Part shown: positions 17,844 through 26,985 of the stretch, piece after piece
Position numbering within the stretch: the first letter of the stretch is position 1
Layout: the number at the start of each line of letters is the position of its first letter
Assembly: GCA_037443205.1 (NCBI GenBank)
Contig: JBBIOU010000028.1
Location: 1-39,103 of the forward strand
From: JBBIOU01 sp037443205
GTDB taxonomy: Bacteria > Bacteroidota > Bacteroidia > Flavobacteriales_D > UBA2798
Direction: 5' to 3'
Length of the DNA: 39,103 nucleotides
Position numbers and translations under genes: made by a program
The notes under the pieces: generated by a model
The model's database searches: none
What the model saw: the letters and a program-made list of their open reading frames with translations, nothing else
What the model was told of the DNA's origin: nothing

Positions 17844-18624
17844 AACTATATAAAATTCCTCCTAAGTAATACATTATTCGGGTTATAAATTTTGTTTTTA
17901 GGTTTGGCATAGAAGATTTAAAACTAAGGTGACTTATAATAAAATTACATTCTTTTAACTTTTTTATTACTGTTCTTAAAGGAATTAAATTAGTATGATC
18001 ATGTACACATATAGATTGAATTTTTTTATTACCTAATAGTTTTCCTAAATTTAACATCCAAGTTTTATCAGGATTACGTATTACAAAGTATCCCCCGGGC
18101 CTGAGTAATTCTTTTATTTTTAAAAACTCCGAATCAATATTTTCCCAATAACAGATGCAATCTATTGCTGCTATTAAATCAAAATTCTTTTGATTGCTTA
18201 TTATACTGTATTGAGTAATACTATTAGCTATAACTGCTTCTATATTTAGAGACTTTAAATATTGAACGGGTTCATCAAATATATCATAGGCATATACTTC
18301 ATTGTTTTTCTCATTTAAATATTTTGCAAAACCTCCAAATGACGAACCTATATCTAAAACTTTTGCTTTACTATTTTTAATTTCGTTATCAAGTAAATTA
18401 TATATATTTGAAAACATATACCTCTTTTGATACGAAAGTTCAATTCCTTCATCTCGTTTTCCCCAAGGATTTTTTTTTAAAAACTCTACCTCTGTATTTG
18501 CTGTTTCTTTAGGTGTAAAATAGCTTTTGCAATTCATACATTTATACCATTTTACTTTTCCACGTAAACGTTGATCAATTAAAAAATTATAATTAGTTTC
18601 ATTATTACACACTAAACATTTCAT
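17773..18624 (-). CDS. Class I SAM-dependent methyltransferase with N-terminal zinc finger
   Basis: A 283-residue protein. The N-terminal CLVCNNETNY...CMNCKSYF provides two CxxC pairs for zinc. The SAM-binding motif I is KVLDIGSSFGGFAKYL near residues 89-104, followed by YAYDIF (acidic residue of strand 2) and LRPGGYFVIRNP near 168-179. Such enzymes commonly methylate sugars or lipid carriers in surface-glycan loci, but the substrate is unknown. It is transcribed against the operon and its 3' end overlaps the O-antigen ligase-type gene by 71 bp. It starts 10 nt after the stop of the upstream FemAB-like gene, suggesting one transcript. Confidence 0.85.
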   Translation of the reverse strand: MKCLVCNNETNYNFLIDQRLRGKVKWYKCMNCKSYFTPKETANTEVEFLKKNPWGKRDEGIELSYQKRYMFSNIYNLLDNEIKNSKAKVLDIGSSFGGFAKYLNEKNNEVYAYDIFDEPVQYLKSLNIEAVIANSITQYSIISNQKNFDLIAAIDCICYWENIDSEFLKIKELLRPGGYFVIRNPDKTWMLNLGKLLGNKKIQSICVHDHTNLIPLRTVIKKLKECNFIISHLSFKSSMPNLKTKFITRIMYYLGGILYSFTGFHFSPGYVLLVKKASDDRSY

Positions 18625-18634
18625 ATTGTAATTT

Positions 18635-19570
18635 TTATAAATTATTTATTATCCCATTAATTTTTCTGATTTTTATATTTTTAGGAAATAATATAACACC
18701 TATTTTAATTAATTTTTTTGTGAATATATTAATAAACCATTTGTGTTTAGGATTAATGATAAAAACTCTTTTTACCGGAACTGCTTCAAAACCACATTTC
18801 AACTTAAAGTAATGTAAGCCTTCTTCATTTGTATTATCCTGTATAGTGGAAAAACCATAACTAACCAGTTTTAGCTTATCTACGTTTAAAGCTGTATCCA
18901 GAATATTATAAATTATTAAATCATTAGGTCTATACATTAAATAATCATTGCAAGAAAACAATCCTTCAACTTCCAAAAAATCATGATATGCCAAAACAGA
19001 TGCATAAGCTGCAAGTTTATTATTCATGAAAGCCCCTACTATATAGCTATTGGGTCTTAAATTCTGAGCAGAAAAGCGTTTTAAAAAGCTGTGTTTGTCG
19101 TAGTCGCTTAAACCTAACCTTATTCTTGTATCTCTGTATGCATTATAAGCTGTTTTTTCAACCTCATCCTTATTTACTATTCTAAGTAAAAATAATTTTT
19201 CGGCTTTTTTAACATTTCTCTTGAAATTATCTTTAAGCAATGCCAAATTAAAATCTTTACATAAATATAACCAGGCATTATTATCCTTATCACTCGAAGT
19301 TATTGAATAACTCAGCAATATAGCTTTTGTATTTCTAAATACAGTATTTAGTTCCTGTTTTAGCGGCACATCAAAATCAAATAACGGATATTTTATATAT
19401 GCACCAGAACCATATTCTACCCATAGTTTATCTTCATAAACAAAATACTTACCTGTGCTTGCGTAATCTTTGTAAGAAAATGAATTTTTAAAACCAATCA
19501 AGTTGCCTATTATTAAATTCAGACAAATATAACAACACTTTTTTACACCTTGGTGTTTATAACAGACCAA
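18635..19570 (-). CDS. FemAB/GNAT-like acyltransferase-fold protein
   Basis: About 311 residues if read from TTG 19570; the true start is uncertain because no ATG lies in the first ~150 residues, though the N-terminal GFKNSFSYKDYASTGKY looks like a natural family opening. The second half (KDNFKRNVKKAEKLFLLR, then KLAAYASVLAYHDFLEVEGLFS near residues 205-226 and HYFKLKCGF near 260-268) resembles FemAB-type GNAT proteins that occur in capsule and exopolysaccharide clusters. The molecular role is not known; transfer of an aminoacyl or acyl group to a glycan is a guess. It is the first gene of a two-gene minus-strand unit with the methyltransferase. Confidence 0.65.
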   Translation of the reverse strand: MVCYKHQGVKKCCYICLNLIIGNLIGFKNSFSYKDYASTGKYFVYEDKLWVEYGSGAYIKYPLFDFDVPLKQELNTVFRNTKAILLSYSITSSDKDNNAWLYLCKDFNLALLKDNFKRNVKKAEKLFLLRIVNKDEVEKTAYNAYRDTRIRLGLSDYDKHSFLKRFSAQNLRPNSYIVGAFMNNKLAAYASVLAYHDFLEVEGLFSCNDYLMYRPNDLIIYNILDTALNVDKLKLVSYGFSTIQDNTNEEGLHYFKLKCGFEAVPVKRVFIINPKHKWFINIFTKKLIKIGVILFPKNIKIRKINGIINNL

Positions 19571-19683
19571 ATTACAAATACTTACATCTTATTGATATTC
19601 TTTTTTAGTAAAACCCAACTTTTGTTTAACCCCAAAAAGTCATTAGACTTTTTTCCCCTTAAACCGGATGTCTAACATTTTGT

Positions 19684-19994
19684 AAACCCAAATTCAGCAT
19701 TATAAATTTGAAATAAATCCAAATTTTCCGCCAGAGGCGGACTGAGTGTGTTGAGTGTCGTGCGGGATTTGGGTTATCCGCCCTCAGGCGAACATTACGC
19801 ATGCTAGTGCGTAATGTGGGGTAAAGAATTTCCTGGAATATTTTCTCTTTTTGTGTAAGAAATTCTAAATTTATAATGCTCTCCCCCTTTTTGGGGGAGA
19901 TGGAGGGGGGTGTGTGTGTTAACCCCAATGTCCCACGCATATCTGCACACTTGCATCGGCCACGCATAGCGTGGCTAATGACAATTTTGGGTTT
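19684..19994 (-). mobile_element. MITE-like palindromic element, copy 1 (related to the IS1380-type ends)
   Basis: The element is bounded by AAACCC at 19684 and GGGTTT ending at 19994. Its right end, read on the minus strand, is CCCAAAATTGTCATTAG, identical to the terminal repeat of the insertion sequence at 25579-26928; the left end CCCAAATTCAGCATTA is a looser version. Internal hairpins are CCGCC-aga-GGCGG (19728-19740), ACATTACGCA/TGCGTAATGT (19792-19817) and TCTCCCCC/GGGGGAGA (19880-19900). There is no coding frame. A partial end-like sequence, CCCCAAAAAGTCATTAGAC, lies just outside at about 19631-19649. The same element recurs inverted at 31435-31691. It occupies most of the gene-free stretch 19571-20152. 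Confidence 0.75.
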
Positions 19995-20076
19995 AAATGA
20001 GATTTAAAAAAATAAACCATTATAAATTTCATCAGATAAGAGTTGTCAATAGGTTAATAGCAAATAATAAATATAA

Positions 20077-20084
20077 TACCTTTG
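20077..20084 (+). promoter_or_regulatory. Possible -7 box for the MFS transporter gene
   Basis: TACCTTTG is a perfect TAnnTTTG match, 68 nt before the ATG. The -33 position (20054-20057) reads TTAA, a weak match. A near-repeat of GGTTtAAgAGCAAATAA occurs on both sides (about 20052-20068 and 20111-20127), which could be an operator or chance. Confidence 0.5.
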
Positions 20085-20152
20085 TGTAATACAATAGTAA
20101 TGTTAATAGTGGTTTAAGAGCAAATAACTATATTCACACCCCCAAAAAAGTT

Positions 20153-21436
20153 ATGTCCAAAAAAAATGCACATATAATAATTATTATAGTTGCCGCACTG
20201 GGTTACTTTGTTGATATATATGATTTAGTGTTGTTTAATGTAGTGAAAAAAGAAAGCCTGACACAAATCATGATAGGTTCGGGCAGCGAAGAGATAAAGC
20301 AAACCGGCATCTTCTTATTTAATATGCAAATGCTGGGTATGTTGATAGGCGGCATATTGTGGGGTGTTTGGGGCGATAAAAAAGGACGTTTATCCGTATT
20401 ATTTGGCTCCATCATATTATACTCGCTTGCAAACATTGCTAATGCATTCACATTTAACATACCGCTTTATGCCATTGTAAGGATAATTGCCGGTATTGGT
20501 TTGGCAGGTGAATTGGGTGCAGGAATAACCCTGGTATCTGAAACAATGAGCAAAGAAAAGCGAGGCTACGGAACCATGATAATTGTAACCTTTGGTGCTT
20601 TAGGAGCGGTGGTAGCTGCCTTGGTGGGCGCTGAAGGACATTACATAGGCCGCATATTACATGATATTACCGGATACGAATTTGCCAACTGGCAGGTAGT
20701 ATATATTATCGGAGGATTACTGGGCATAAGTTTATTACTGCTAAGAATCGGAACCATCGAATCGGGTATGTATAAAAATATGAAAAAATCTGATGTAAAA
20801 AAAGGCGATATAAGTATACTTTTTAAAAATCGTAAAAACTTCGAAAAATATATTTATTGTATTTTAGTGGGTGTGCCTATTTGGTATATCATTGGCCTGT
20901 TGGTAAATCTGTCGCAGGATGTATTTTCGATTGAACTGAATATAACAGAACCCATTATAAATGGTAAAGCAGTAATGTATGCTTATATCGGTTTATCAGC
21001 AGGCGATTTAATCAGCGGGCTGCTTAGTCAGCTTCTAAAAAGTCGTAAAAAAGTGGTCATACTCTATTTAATATTTTCATTTGCTGTTACGGTATGGTTT
21101 TTATATTTTTCAAACGGCATCAATGCCGCACAATACTATTTTTTATGTTTTTTATTGGGTACCGCAAGCGGATACTGGGCTATATTTGTTACTATAGCAG
21201 CCGAACAGTTTGGCACCAACATTCGCTCTACGGTAGCCAATACAGTTCCCAATTTTGTGAGAGGTTCGGTAAACCTTATTACCGGTTTGTTTACTTTGCT
21301 GGTTAGCTTTAATATGGATAACATCAGCAGCGCTCTGATTGTGGGAATAATCTGTATTTCGCTGGCGCTGTTTGCCATCATCCGGTTAAAAGAAACTTTT
21401 GCCAAAGAACTCGACTATTACGAAGAAATTGCATAA
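20153..21436 (+). CDS. MFS transporter (metabolite:H+ symporter-like)
   Basis: A 427-residue protein with about twelve transmembrane helices. The inter-helix 2-3 motif GVWGDKKGRLSVLFGS (near residues 71-86) is the MFS signature, and the region GYFVDIYDLVLFNV near 17-30 resembles members that move organic acids or sugars by proton symport. The loop between helices 6 and 7 (MYKNMKKSDVKKGDISILF) is as expected. The substrate cannot be told from sequence. The next gene begins 3 nt after its stop. It has a candidate promoter of its own and is separated from the polysaccharide locus by the MITE-like element. Confidence 0.85.
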   Translation: MSKKNAHIIIIIVAALGYFVDIYDLVLFNVVKKESLTQIMIGSGSEEIKQTGIFLFNMQMLGMLIGGILWGVWGDKKGRLSVLFGSIILYSLANIANAFTFNIPLYAIVRIIAGIGLAGELGAGITLVSETMSKEKRGYGTMIIVTFGALGAVVAALVGAEGHYIGRILHDITGYEFANWQVVYIIGGLLGISLLLLRIGTIESGMYKNMKKSDVKKGDISILFKNRKNFEKYIYCILVGVPIWYIIGLLVNLSQDVFSIELNITEPIINGKAVMYAYIGLSAGDLISGLLSQLLKSRKKVVILYLIFSFAVTVWFLYFSNGINAAQYYFLCFLLGTASGYWAIFVTIAAEQFGTNIRSTVANTVPNFVRGSVNLITGLFTLLVSFNMDNISSALIVGIICISLALFAIIRLKETFAKELDYYEEIA

Positions 21437-21439
21437 ACC

Positions 21440-22375
21440 TTGGCAAACTTTATAACAAATAATAAAATTGATAAAACTCGTTGGGACAATTTAGTAAGCT
21501 CATCTCCTAATGGTTTACCCTATGCCTGCTCTTGGTATCTGGATGCTGTATGCAATAATTGGGGCATATTTTCTGACAATGAGATGCAAACTGCCATACC
21601 TGTTTGTTATAAAAAAAATGCCGGTATAAAAATAATTTACCAACCCAAATTTACACGCCAATTTGGATTTTATGGAAAACCCAATCAACAATTAATAACT
21701 GATTATTTTCATTTTATTACCGGTAACTTTCACGAAGTAATTTTAGGTTTAGACAACGAATTATCAGATTCATGTAATATAAAACACAAAAAATATATTT
21801 TTCAGTATCTGTCCTTAAATAACAATTACGAATCACTCCATAAAAATTATTCAACAAATGCAGTCAGGCAAATTAAAAAAGCTGCGAAACATAACTTTAG
21901 TATTGATAACGATATTCCCGTAGCAGATTTTGTAAATTTCTTTAAAAAAAACAAAGGCTCCGAAATAAAAGATTTAATAAGCAAAGACTACCTTACCCTG
22001 CTTAAAATTATTGAAAATGCTCAAAAAAATAATGCGGCAAAAATAATTTCGGTACTCAACCAAAACGAAATATACGCCTCGGCATGTTTTCTGTTTTTGA
22101 GCGATAAAATACTCTATTTAAAAGGTGCAAGTACGGCAAAGGGACGTCAGAGCGGGGCCATGTATTATTTGTTTGATTATTTGATTAAAACACATTGCCA
22201 CAAATACCAATTGCTTGATTTTAACGGCTCCCGAATAAAAGGTATTGCTGATTTTAACCATAAATGGGGAGCCATAAATGGCGAGTATCTGTTTATTGAG
22301 CAATACAACAGCCCGGCATCTTATAAACTTTTAAAAAAAATAAAAAAAATATTTATACCCAATTTCCTTATTTAA
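21440..22375 (+). CDS. FemAB-like GNAT-fold acyltransferase
   Basis: A 311-residue protein starting at TTG 21440, 3 nt after the transporter stop. The middle region (NYSTNAVRQIKKAAKHNFSI near residues 138-157) and the second-half GNAT features (EIYASACFLFLSDKILYLKGAS near 209-230; AMYYLFDYLIKTH; DFNGSRIKGIADFNHKWGA) match the FemAB/BioF2-like group. Such proteins are often found in exopolysaccharide loci, and some transfer amino acids to peptidoglycan. It has the same length and type as the minus-strand gene at 18635-19570, though clear sequence identity is low, so recent duplication is unlikely. Real role unknown. Confidence 0.7.
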   Translation: MANFITNNKIDKTRWDNLVSSSPNGLPYACSWYLDAVCNNWGIFSDNEMQTAIPVCYKKNAGIKIIYQPKFTRQFGFYGKPNQQLITDYFHFITGNFHEVILGLDNELSDSCNIKHKKYIFQYLSLNNNYESLHKNYSTNAVRQIKKAAKHNFSIDNDIPVADFVNFFKKNKGSEIKDLISKDYLTLLKIIENAQKNNAAKIISVLNQNEIYASACFLFLSDKILYLKGASTAKGRQSGAMYYLFDYLIKTHCHKYQLLDFNGSRIKGIADFNHKWGAINGEYLFIEQYNSPASYKLLKKIKKIFIPNFLI

Positions 22376-22523
22376 CCCAAGATTATCATCAGCCACCAAA
22401 TTTTTCGTAGGCTGATGCATGTGCGTAGGTATGTGTGTAACAGTGGGGGTAACCCTGTTTTATTTTCTTATAAAATCTTAAACACCGGGCTTACCGGGAA
22501 AAAAATCGAATGACTTTTTGGAG
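22376..22523 (+). repeat. Degenerate relative of the MITE-like element
   Basis: This starts AACCCAAGATTATCATCAGCC, a diverged form of the MITE end, and ends near GAATGACTTTTTGG, which mirrors the CCAAAAAGTCATT variant near 19631. CATCAGCC (22387-22394) and GGCTGATG (22410-22417) form an 8-bp hairpin. GTGCGTAGG...GGTAACCCTGTTTTA resembles part of 31460-31505. It fills half of the 287-bp gap before the polyamine genes; 22524-22662 is AT-rich with only a weak TAATATTG (22626-22633) as possible -7 box. Confidence 0.5.
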
Positions 22524-22662
22524 TTTGTGTAATAAGCCTATTTACTGTAATTGAAAACACATAAGCCATAACCTTACTAATAACTAATCATAACAACAAT
22601 TTAATCATGTTAGGCTAAAATTTTCTAATATTGCACCCGCTAATAAATAAAACTCTTAAAAA

Positions 22663-23868
22663 ATGGGAAAAGTAGTTATAATAGGTGCAGGAGGCGTTGG
22701 TCAGGTAGCTGTTTATAAATGCGCTATGAACACCGATGTATTTTCTGAAATTGTTTTGGCTAGCCGAACAAAAAGTAAATGCGACAAAATAGCAGCCGAT
22801 ATAAAAACAAAATTAGGTGTAGAAATAAAAACAGACCAGGTAGATGCCGATGAAGTAGGACAAGTTATAGAACTCTTTAAAAAACATAAACCCGATATGG
22901 TTTTAAACCTGGCCCTACCCTATCAGGATTTGGTAATTATGGATGCCTGCCTGGCTACAGGTGTTAATTATTTAGATACAGCCAACTACGAACCCAAAGA
23001 CGAAGCAAAGTTTGAGTATAAATGGCAATGGGCATATCAAGATAAATTTAAACAAGCCGGATTAACAGCTATTTTAGGCTGCGGTTTCGACCCCGGAGTA
23101 ACCCAGGTAATGACTGCCTACGCTGCCAAACACCATTTTGACGAAATTCATTATCTGGATATTGTAGATTGCAATGCCGGAGACCACGGCAAAGCCTTTG
23201 CTACCAACTTTAACCCCGAAATCAATATCCGCGAGGTTACCCAAAAAGGCAAGTATTACGAAAACGGTCAATGGATAGAAACAGAACCCCACGAAATACA
23301 CATGCCCTTAAATTATCCCAATATTGGACCCAAAGAATCTTATGTTATCTATCACGAAGAATTGGAATCGCTGGTAAAAAACTTTCCGACTCTTAAAAGA
23401 GCTCGTTTTTGGATGACATTCGGGCAGGAATATTTAACCCATTTACGGGTTATTCAAAATATAGGCATGGCCCGCATAGACCCTATTATATACGAAGGAA
23501 AAGAAATAGTACCCATACAATTTTTAAAAGCAGTATTGCCTAATCCCGGAGACCTTGGCGAAAACTACAAAGGCGAAACTTCTATCGGTTGCCGCATCAG
23601 AGGTATTAAAAACGGTAAAGAAAAAACCTATTACATCTACAACAATTGTAAACACGAAGATGCTTACAAAGAAACCGGAACACAGGGAGTATCTTACACT
23701 ACAGGCGTACCGGCCATGATTGGTGCCATGATGTTTTTAACCGGACAATGGAAAGGTCCAGGCGTATTTAATGTAGAACAATTTAACCCCGACCCCTTTA
23801 TGGATATGCTCAATAAACACGGCTTACCTTGGCATGAATTACACAATGTTGACCTCGAAGTAAACTAA
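22663..23868 (+). CDS. Carboxynorspermidine/carboxyspermidine synthase (saccharopine dehydrogenase family)
   Basis: A 401-residue NADPH-dependent enzyme that reductively condenses aspartate beta-semialdehyde with diaminopropane or putrescine to give carboxy(nor)spermidine. The Rossmann dinucleotide motif GAGGVG is at residues 8-13. The family's LASRTKSKC near 35-43, YLDTANYEPKDE near 105-116 and GCGFDPGVTQ near 138-147 are present, as is the C-terminal GVSYTTGVPAMIGAMMFL. Length matches the family, not the longer lysine-pathway saccharopine reductases. The stop overlaps the ATG of the decarboxylase gene (TAATG), so the two steps of the alternative spermidine route are translationally coupled. 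Confidence 0.93.
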   Translation: MGKVVIIGAGGVGQVAVYKCAMNTDVFSEIVLASRTKSKCDKIAADIKTKLGVEIKTDQVDADEVGQVIELFKKHKPDMVLNLALPYQDLVIMDACLATGVNYLDTANYEPKDEAKFEYKWQWAYQDKFKQAGLTAILGCGFDPGVTQVMTAYAAKHHFDEIHYLDIVDCNAGDHGKAFATNFNPEINIREVTQKGKYYENGQWIETEPHEIHMPLNYPNIGPKESYVIYHEELESLVKNFPTLKRARFWMTFGQEYLTHLRVIQNIGMARIDPIIYEGKEIVPIQFLKAVLPNPGDLGENYKGETSIGCRIRGIKNGKEKTYYIYNNCKHEDAYKETGTQGVSYTTGVPAMIGAMMFLTGQWKGPGVFNVEQFNPDPFMDMLNKHGLPWHELHNVDLEVN

Positions 23869-25004
23869 TGCCCGTTGAAATAAATAAAATCAGTGCGCCC
23901 TGCTATGTAATTGAAGAAGCACTGCTGCGTAATAACCTCAATACCCTGAAACAAGTGGCAGACCAGGCCGGTGTAGAAATCATCCTAGCCTTTAAAGGTT
24001 TTGCCATGTGGAGCGTGTTTCCTATTATCAAAGAATACCTTAACGGAGCAACTGCAAGCTCGTTAAACGAAGCTCGCCTGTGCTTCGAAGAAATGAAAAC
24101 TAAAGCCCATGTGTATTGCGTTGCTATTTTGCCCGAAGAAGCAGACGAACTCTTTTCCTACGCCTCGCATGTTACTTTTAATTCCATCAACCAATATAAT
24201 CTTTATAAAAATAAAGCCCAAAGCTATGGTATTTCATGCGGCATAAGAGTAAACCCCGAATACTCCGAAGTAAGCACCGAAATGTATAATCCCTGCTCGC
24301 CTAATTCGAGGCTGGGTCTTACCTACGAACATTTTAAACAGGGGCTGCCCGAAGGCATTGAAGGTTTACATTTTCACGCCTTATGCGAAAACGATTCTTA
24401 TACCTTAGAAAAAACATTAGCCGCATTTGAATCTAAATTTGCACATTTATTACCCCATATAAAATGGCTCAATATGGGAGGAGGTCACCTTATCACCCGA
24501 AAAGATTACAACGTTTCGCACCTTATATCCCTGCTAAAAAATTTTAAACAAAAATACCCCCACCTAAAAATAATTCTTGAACCCGGAAGTGCATTTGCCT
24601 GGCAAACCGGATATTTATTTTCGCGCGTGCTGGATATTGTTGAAAATAATGGCGTAAAAACACTGATGCTCGATGTATCGTTTAGCGCACACATGCCCGA
24701 TTGTTTAGAAATGCCCTACCGGCCTAAAATATGGGGCGCATCCGAACCCCAAAGCGGCAAACCCACTTATCGCATAGGTGGCAACAGTTGCCTCTCGGGC
24801 GATTATATGTTTGAGTACTCGTTTGATAAAGAAATTAACATAGGCGATATCCTGGTATTTGACGACATGATACATTATACCATGGTAAAAACAACTTTTT
24901 TCAACGGTGTAAAACATCCTTCGATAGGTATATGGACACTAAACAACCAGTTTAAGCTAATCAAAGTATTTGGTTATGAAGACTATAAGTCAAAATTATC
25001 TTAA
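23868..25004 (+). CDS. nspC: Carboxynorspermidine/carboxyspermidine decarboxylase
   Basis: A 378-residue PLP-dependent alanine-racemase-fold decarboxylase that converts carboxy(nor)spermidine to (nor)spermidine. The Schiff-base lysine is K43 in LAFKGFAMW. Glycine-rich phosphate contacts WLNMGGGHL near residues 202-210 and the substrate-binding GGNSCLSGDYMF near 303-314, with the essential Cys, are clear. It is coupled to the preceding synthase gene by a 1-nt stop/start overlap. The pair provides the S-adenosylmethionine-independent spermidine pathway common in Bacteroidota. Confidence 0.95.
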   Translation: MPVEINKISAPCYVIEEALLRNNLNTLKQVADQAGVEIILAFKGFAMWSVFPIIKEYLNGATASSLNEARLCFEEMKTKAHVYCVAILPEEADELFSYASHVTFNSINQYNLYKNKAQSYGISCGIRVNPEYSEVSTEMYNPCSPNSRLGLTYEHFKQGLPEGIEGLHFHALCENDSYTLEKTLAAFESKFAHLLPHIKWLNMGGGHLITRKDYNVSHLISLLKNFKQKYPHLKIILEPGSAFAWQTGYLFSRVLDIVENNGVKTLMLDVSFSAHMPDCLEMPYRPKIWGASEPQSGKPTYRIGGNSCLSGDYMFEYSFDKEINIGDILVFDDMIHYTMVKTTFFNGVKHPSIGIWTLNNQFKLIKVFGYEDYKSKLS

Positions 25005-25067
25005 AAAAAATTTTAGCATGAAATTTGATAAATTGGTATTAGTAAAAACCAAAATAAAATCTATTTT

Positions 25068-25448
25068 ATGAAAACAATGAAAACATTTTTGGCAGTAATG
25101 GTAATATCTGCTTTTGCTGCAACAAACAAAACCTATGCAGGCAACAAACCTTTTTTTAATTTCTTTAATGTACTGCAAACAACCCTGGTTCAGTTTAAAG
25201 TAATTAATGATACCGGTAAAGAATTTCATTATACAGCCAATGGTACCACAAAAATTACCATTCCTGCCGGTCAAAGCGTAGGGTTTAGTTACAATGAAGG
25301 AACCACCTTATATTACTGGACAAACAATGCCAAAGGTGCACAATGGTTTACCATTAAAAGCATACAACACGGACAATCCTATAACCTATCGGAGTTAATT
25401 AAAAACCAAACTCCAAAACCCGTAGAAATTAAAGGACAATCTAAATAG
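25068..25448 (+). CDS. Small secreted hypothetical protein
   Basis: A 126-residue protein with a signal peptide (about residues 1-24, ending KTYAG). The mature part (VQFKVINDTGKEFHYTANGTTKITIPAGQSVGF pattern) looks like a small beta-sandwich with repeated short strands. I do not recognise a family; an NDTGKEFHYTANG-type segment resembles small periplasmic beta proteins found in Bacteroidota. It is followed by an intrinsic terminator and preceded by 63 nt without a recognisable promoter, so it may be independent of nspC. A second Met at residue 4 is an alternative start. Confidence 0.7.
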   Translation: MKTMKTFLAVMVISAFAATNKTYAGNKPFFNFFNVLQTTLVQFKVINDTGKEFHYTANGTTKITIPAGQSVGFSYNEGTTLYYWTNNAKGAQWFTIKSIQHGQSYNLSELIKNQTPKPVEIKGQSK

Positions 25449-25475
25449 TCCAATCCTTATTTATCCTAATTTTTT

Positions 25476-25515
25476 AATAAACCTCCTGATTATTTTTCAG
25501 GAGGTTTATTTTTTT
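25476..25515 (+). terminator. Intrinsic terminator after the small secreted protein
   Basis: A 13-bp perfect stem: AATAAACCTCCTG (25476-25488) with CAGGAGGTTTATT (25498-25510), a 9-nt loop and a T-run to 25515. It is a very strong hairpin. Confidence 0.92.
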
Positions 25516-25578
25516 ATCACTAAGCGAACGGTGTATCACAGAGATTTTTAAACCCATTCAACATTAGAAATTTGAATT

Positions 25579-26928
25579 TATCCCAAAATTGTCATTAGAA
25601 AACAAAAAGAGGTGGAGATTTGATATTGTTTGTGTTCATCCAAAGTCCGGTAAACCATTCTCCTCTTTTCATGGCAAGGGATAATTTGAGTATCCTTTGA
25701 TTTCCATTTTTGATGAGATATCCTCCAATAGCAAAAACTTTGTATCGAAGAGATTTCATTTGTTGGTGCATCTTAGTATTTAGTACTACTTGCCTAAAGA
25801 GGCTGATAATATTATAAGCCATCATCACAAAGTTGAGAGCAGCTTCGGTAGCATAAAAGTTTTGTAAGTTAAAACTGTCGGCTCCAAAATCATATTTGAG
25901 TTCCTTGATTCTATTTTCTGCATCAGCACGCAAACGGTACGATTGCCAAATAAACTCAGGCGGCAGCTCTAAATTGGTGATAAAGCAGCTGTAACGATAG
26001 TGCTTGCTCTATGCCATCACTTAAACGCATCCCTGTTGTATGGTGTGCAATGAGTTGCTGCACCGGGGCATATAAGCGTGCTGCTATGATATAAGGAATG
26101 TTTTTGCTTTCTAAATATTGAAAAACTTTTCTATCGTAAAAACCACTGTCGGCTCGCAATAAGCCTATACGTTTTCCCGATAATTTTTCAAAGGTGTCAT
26201 CTAAAAATGCTTCGATGTTGTTAGAGGTGTAAGCATCCCCGCTTCGCAGCCAAAAGTTAGCCACCATTTTACATTCTGAAACAAATGCCATCAACGGATG
26301 ATGCGATGCTCGTGAAGGTTTCTTCGGATTATAGCCTTTTTTAGCTCCTTGTTGCATCCCATAACGAGGGCAGATGCTACTGTCTACATCCAGCGTAAAA
26401 TTGTCGAACTGTAAATTCTTAAAAAACCATTGATAGAGTTCTGTAAATACTTCTTGGTTGATAGCTAAACCAAATTTATTGAAAAATCGCTGAAATGATT
26501 TATGACCTGCCATTTGCTTAAAACCCCAAAACTGACGAATTACTACATCTTGTCTGGTTACTTCGGTATGTTCAAATTTATTTGCTCCGCACCAAACGCT
26601 GGTAATAAACTGTTTGACTAATTGCTCAGGTTTATAGCCTCGATTACTGCCTTTAATGCCTTGTTTGGGTAATGATAGCTCTGAAAGACACTTATCAAAC
26701 TCCATTTTATCCAACATTTTAATGAGCAAAAAGATGCCTGACCAGGGGTAATTTCTTTGTCGGTAAATGCAATTTGATAATCAGTTTTCACGGTAAGATT
26801 TTCTTACCTCAATTTTAACAAAATACACCTGAAATTGATAGTAAATTTTGTAGTGTTTTCAACATATTCAGCTTAATTTTTTCTAATGACCGCCATTAGA
26901 AGTTTTGTCTAATGACAATTTTGGGATA
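25579..26928 (-). mobile_element. IS1380-family insertion sequence, decayed, with 21-bp perfect terminal repeats
   Basis: The left end (25579-25599) and right end (26908-26928) are exact inverted repeats of 21 bp containing CCCAAAATTGTCATTAGA. They enclose one broken transposase read on the minus strand. At about 1,350 bp it is shorter than intact IS1380 elements (roughly 1.6-1.7 kb), in line with an internal deletion. The transposase stop codon lies inside the left terminal repeat. Target-site duplication is unclear: only the dinucleotide TA abuts both ends. The left flank (25549-25578: AAACCCATTCAACATTAGAAATTTGAA) itself resembles an end of the MITE-like element, so the IS may have landed in or next to one. 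Confidence 0.85.
25595..26791 (-). pseudogene. IS1380-family DDE transposase, twice frameshifted with an internal deletion
   Basis: Fragments of one IS1380-type transposase lie in different frames. The natural start looks like GTG 26791 (KTDYQIAFTDKEITP), which loses frame at the CCCC run near 26744-26748; the frame resumes as LLIKMLDKMEFDKCL (ATG 26717) to a stop at 25956. A third frame covers YRYSCFITNLELPPEFIWQS then LRADAENRIKELKYDFGADS down to 25595. Catalytic Asp residues are visible in LDVDSSICPRYG and LRADSGFYD, and the Glu in ADAENRIKEL. Between GMRLSDGIEQAL and YRYSCF roughly 30-40 residues of the family are missing, so a deletion near 26000-26015 caused the second frameshift. Not functional as it stands. 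Confidence 0.85.
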
Positions 26929-26985
26929 AGTAAAAACAGAATCAGTAATTAATAGTTTATATTGATAAAACTATTTGTGTAATAA

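Noticed and set aside
19659..19967. Minus-strand 102-codon frame in the gap before the MFS gene
   Set aside because: It lies almost wholly within the palindromic MITE-like element and reads through its hairpins; no family features.
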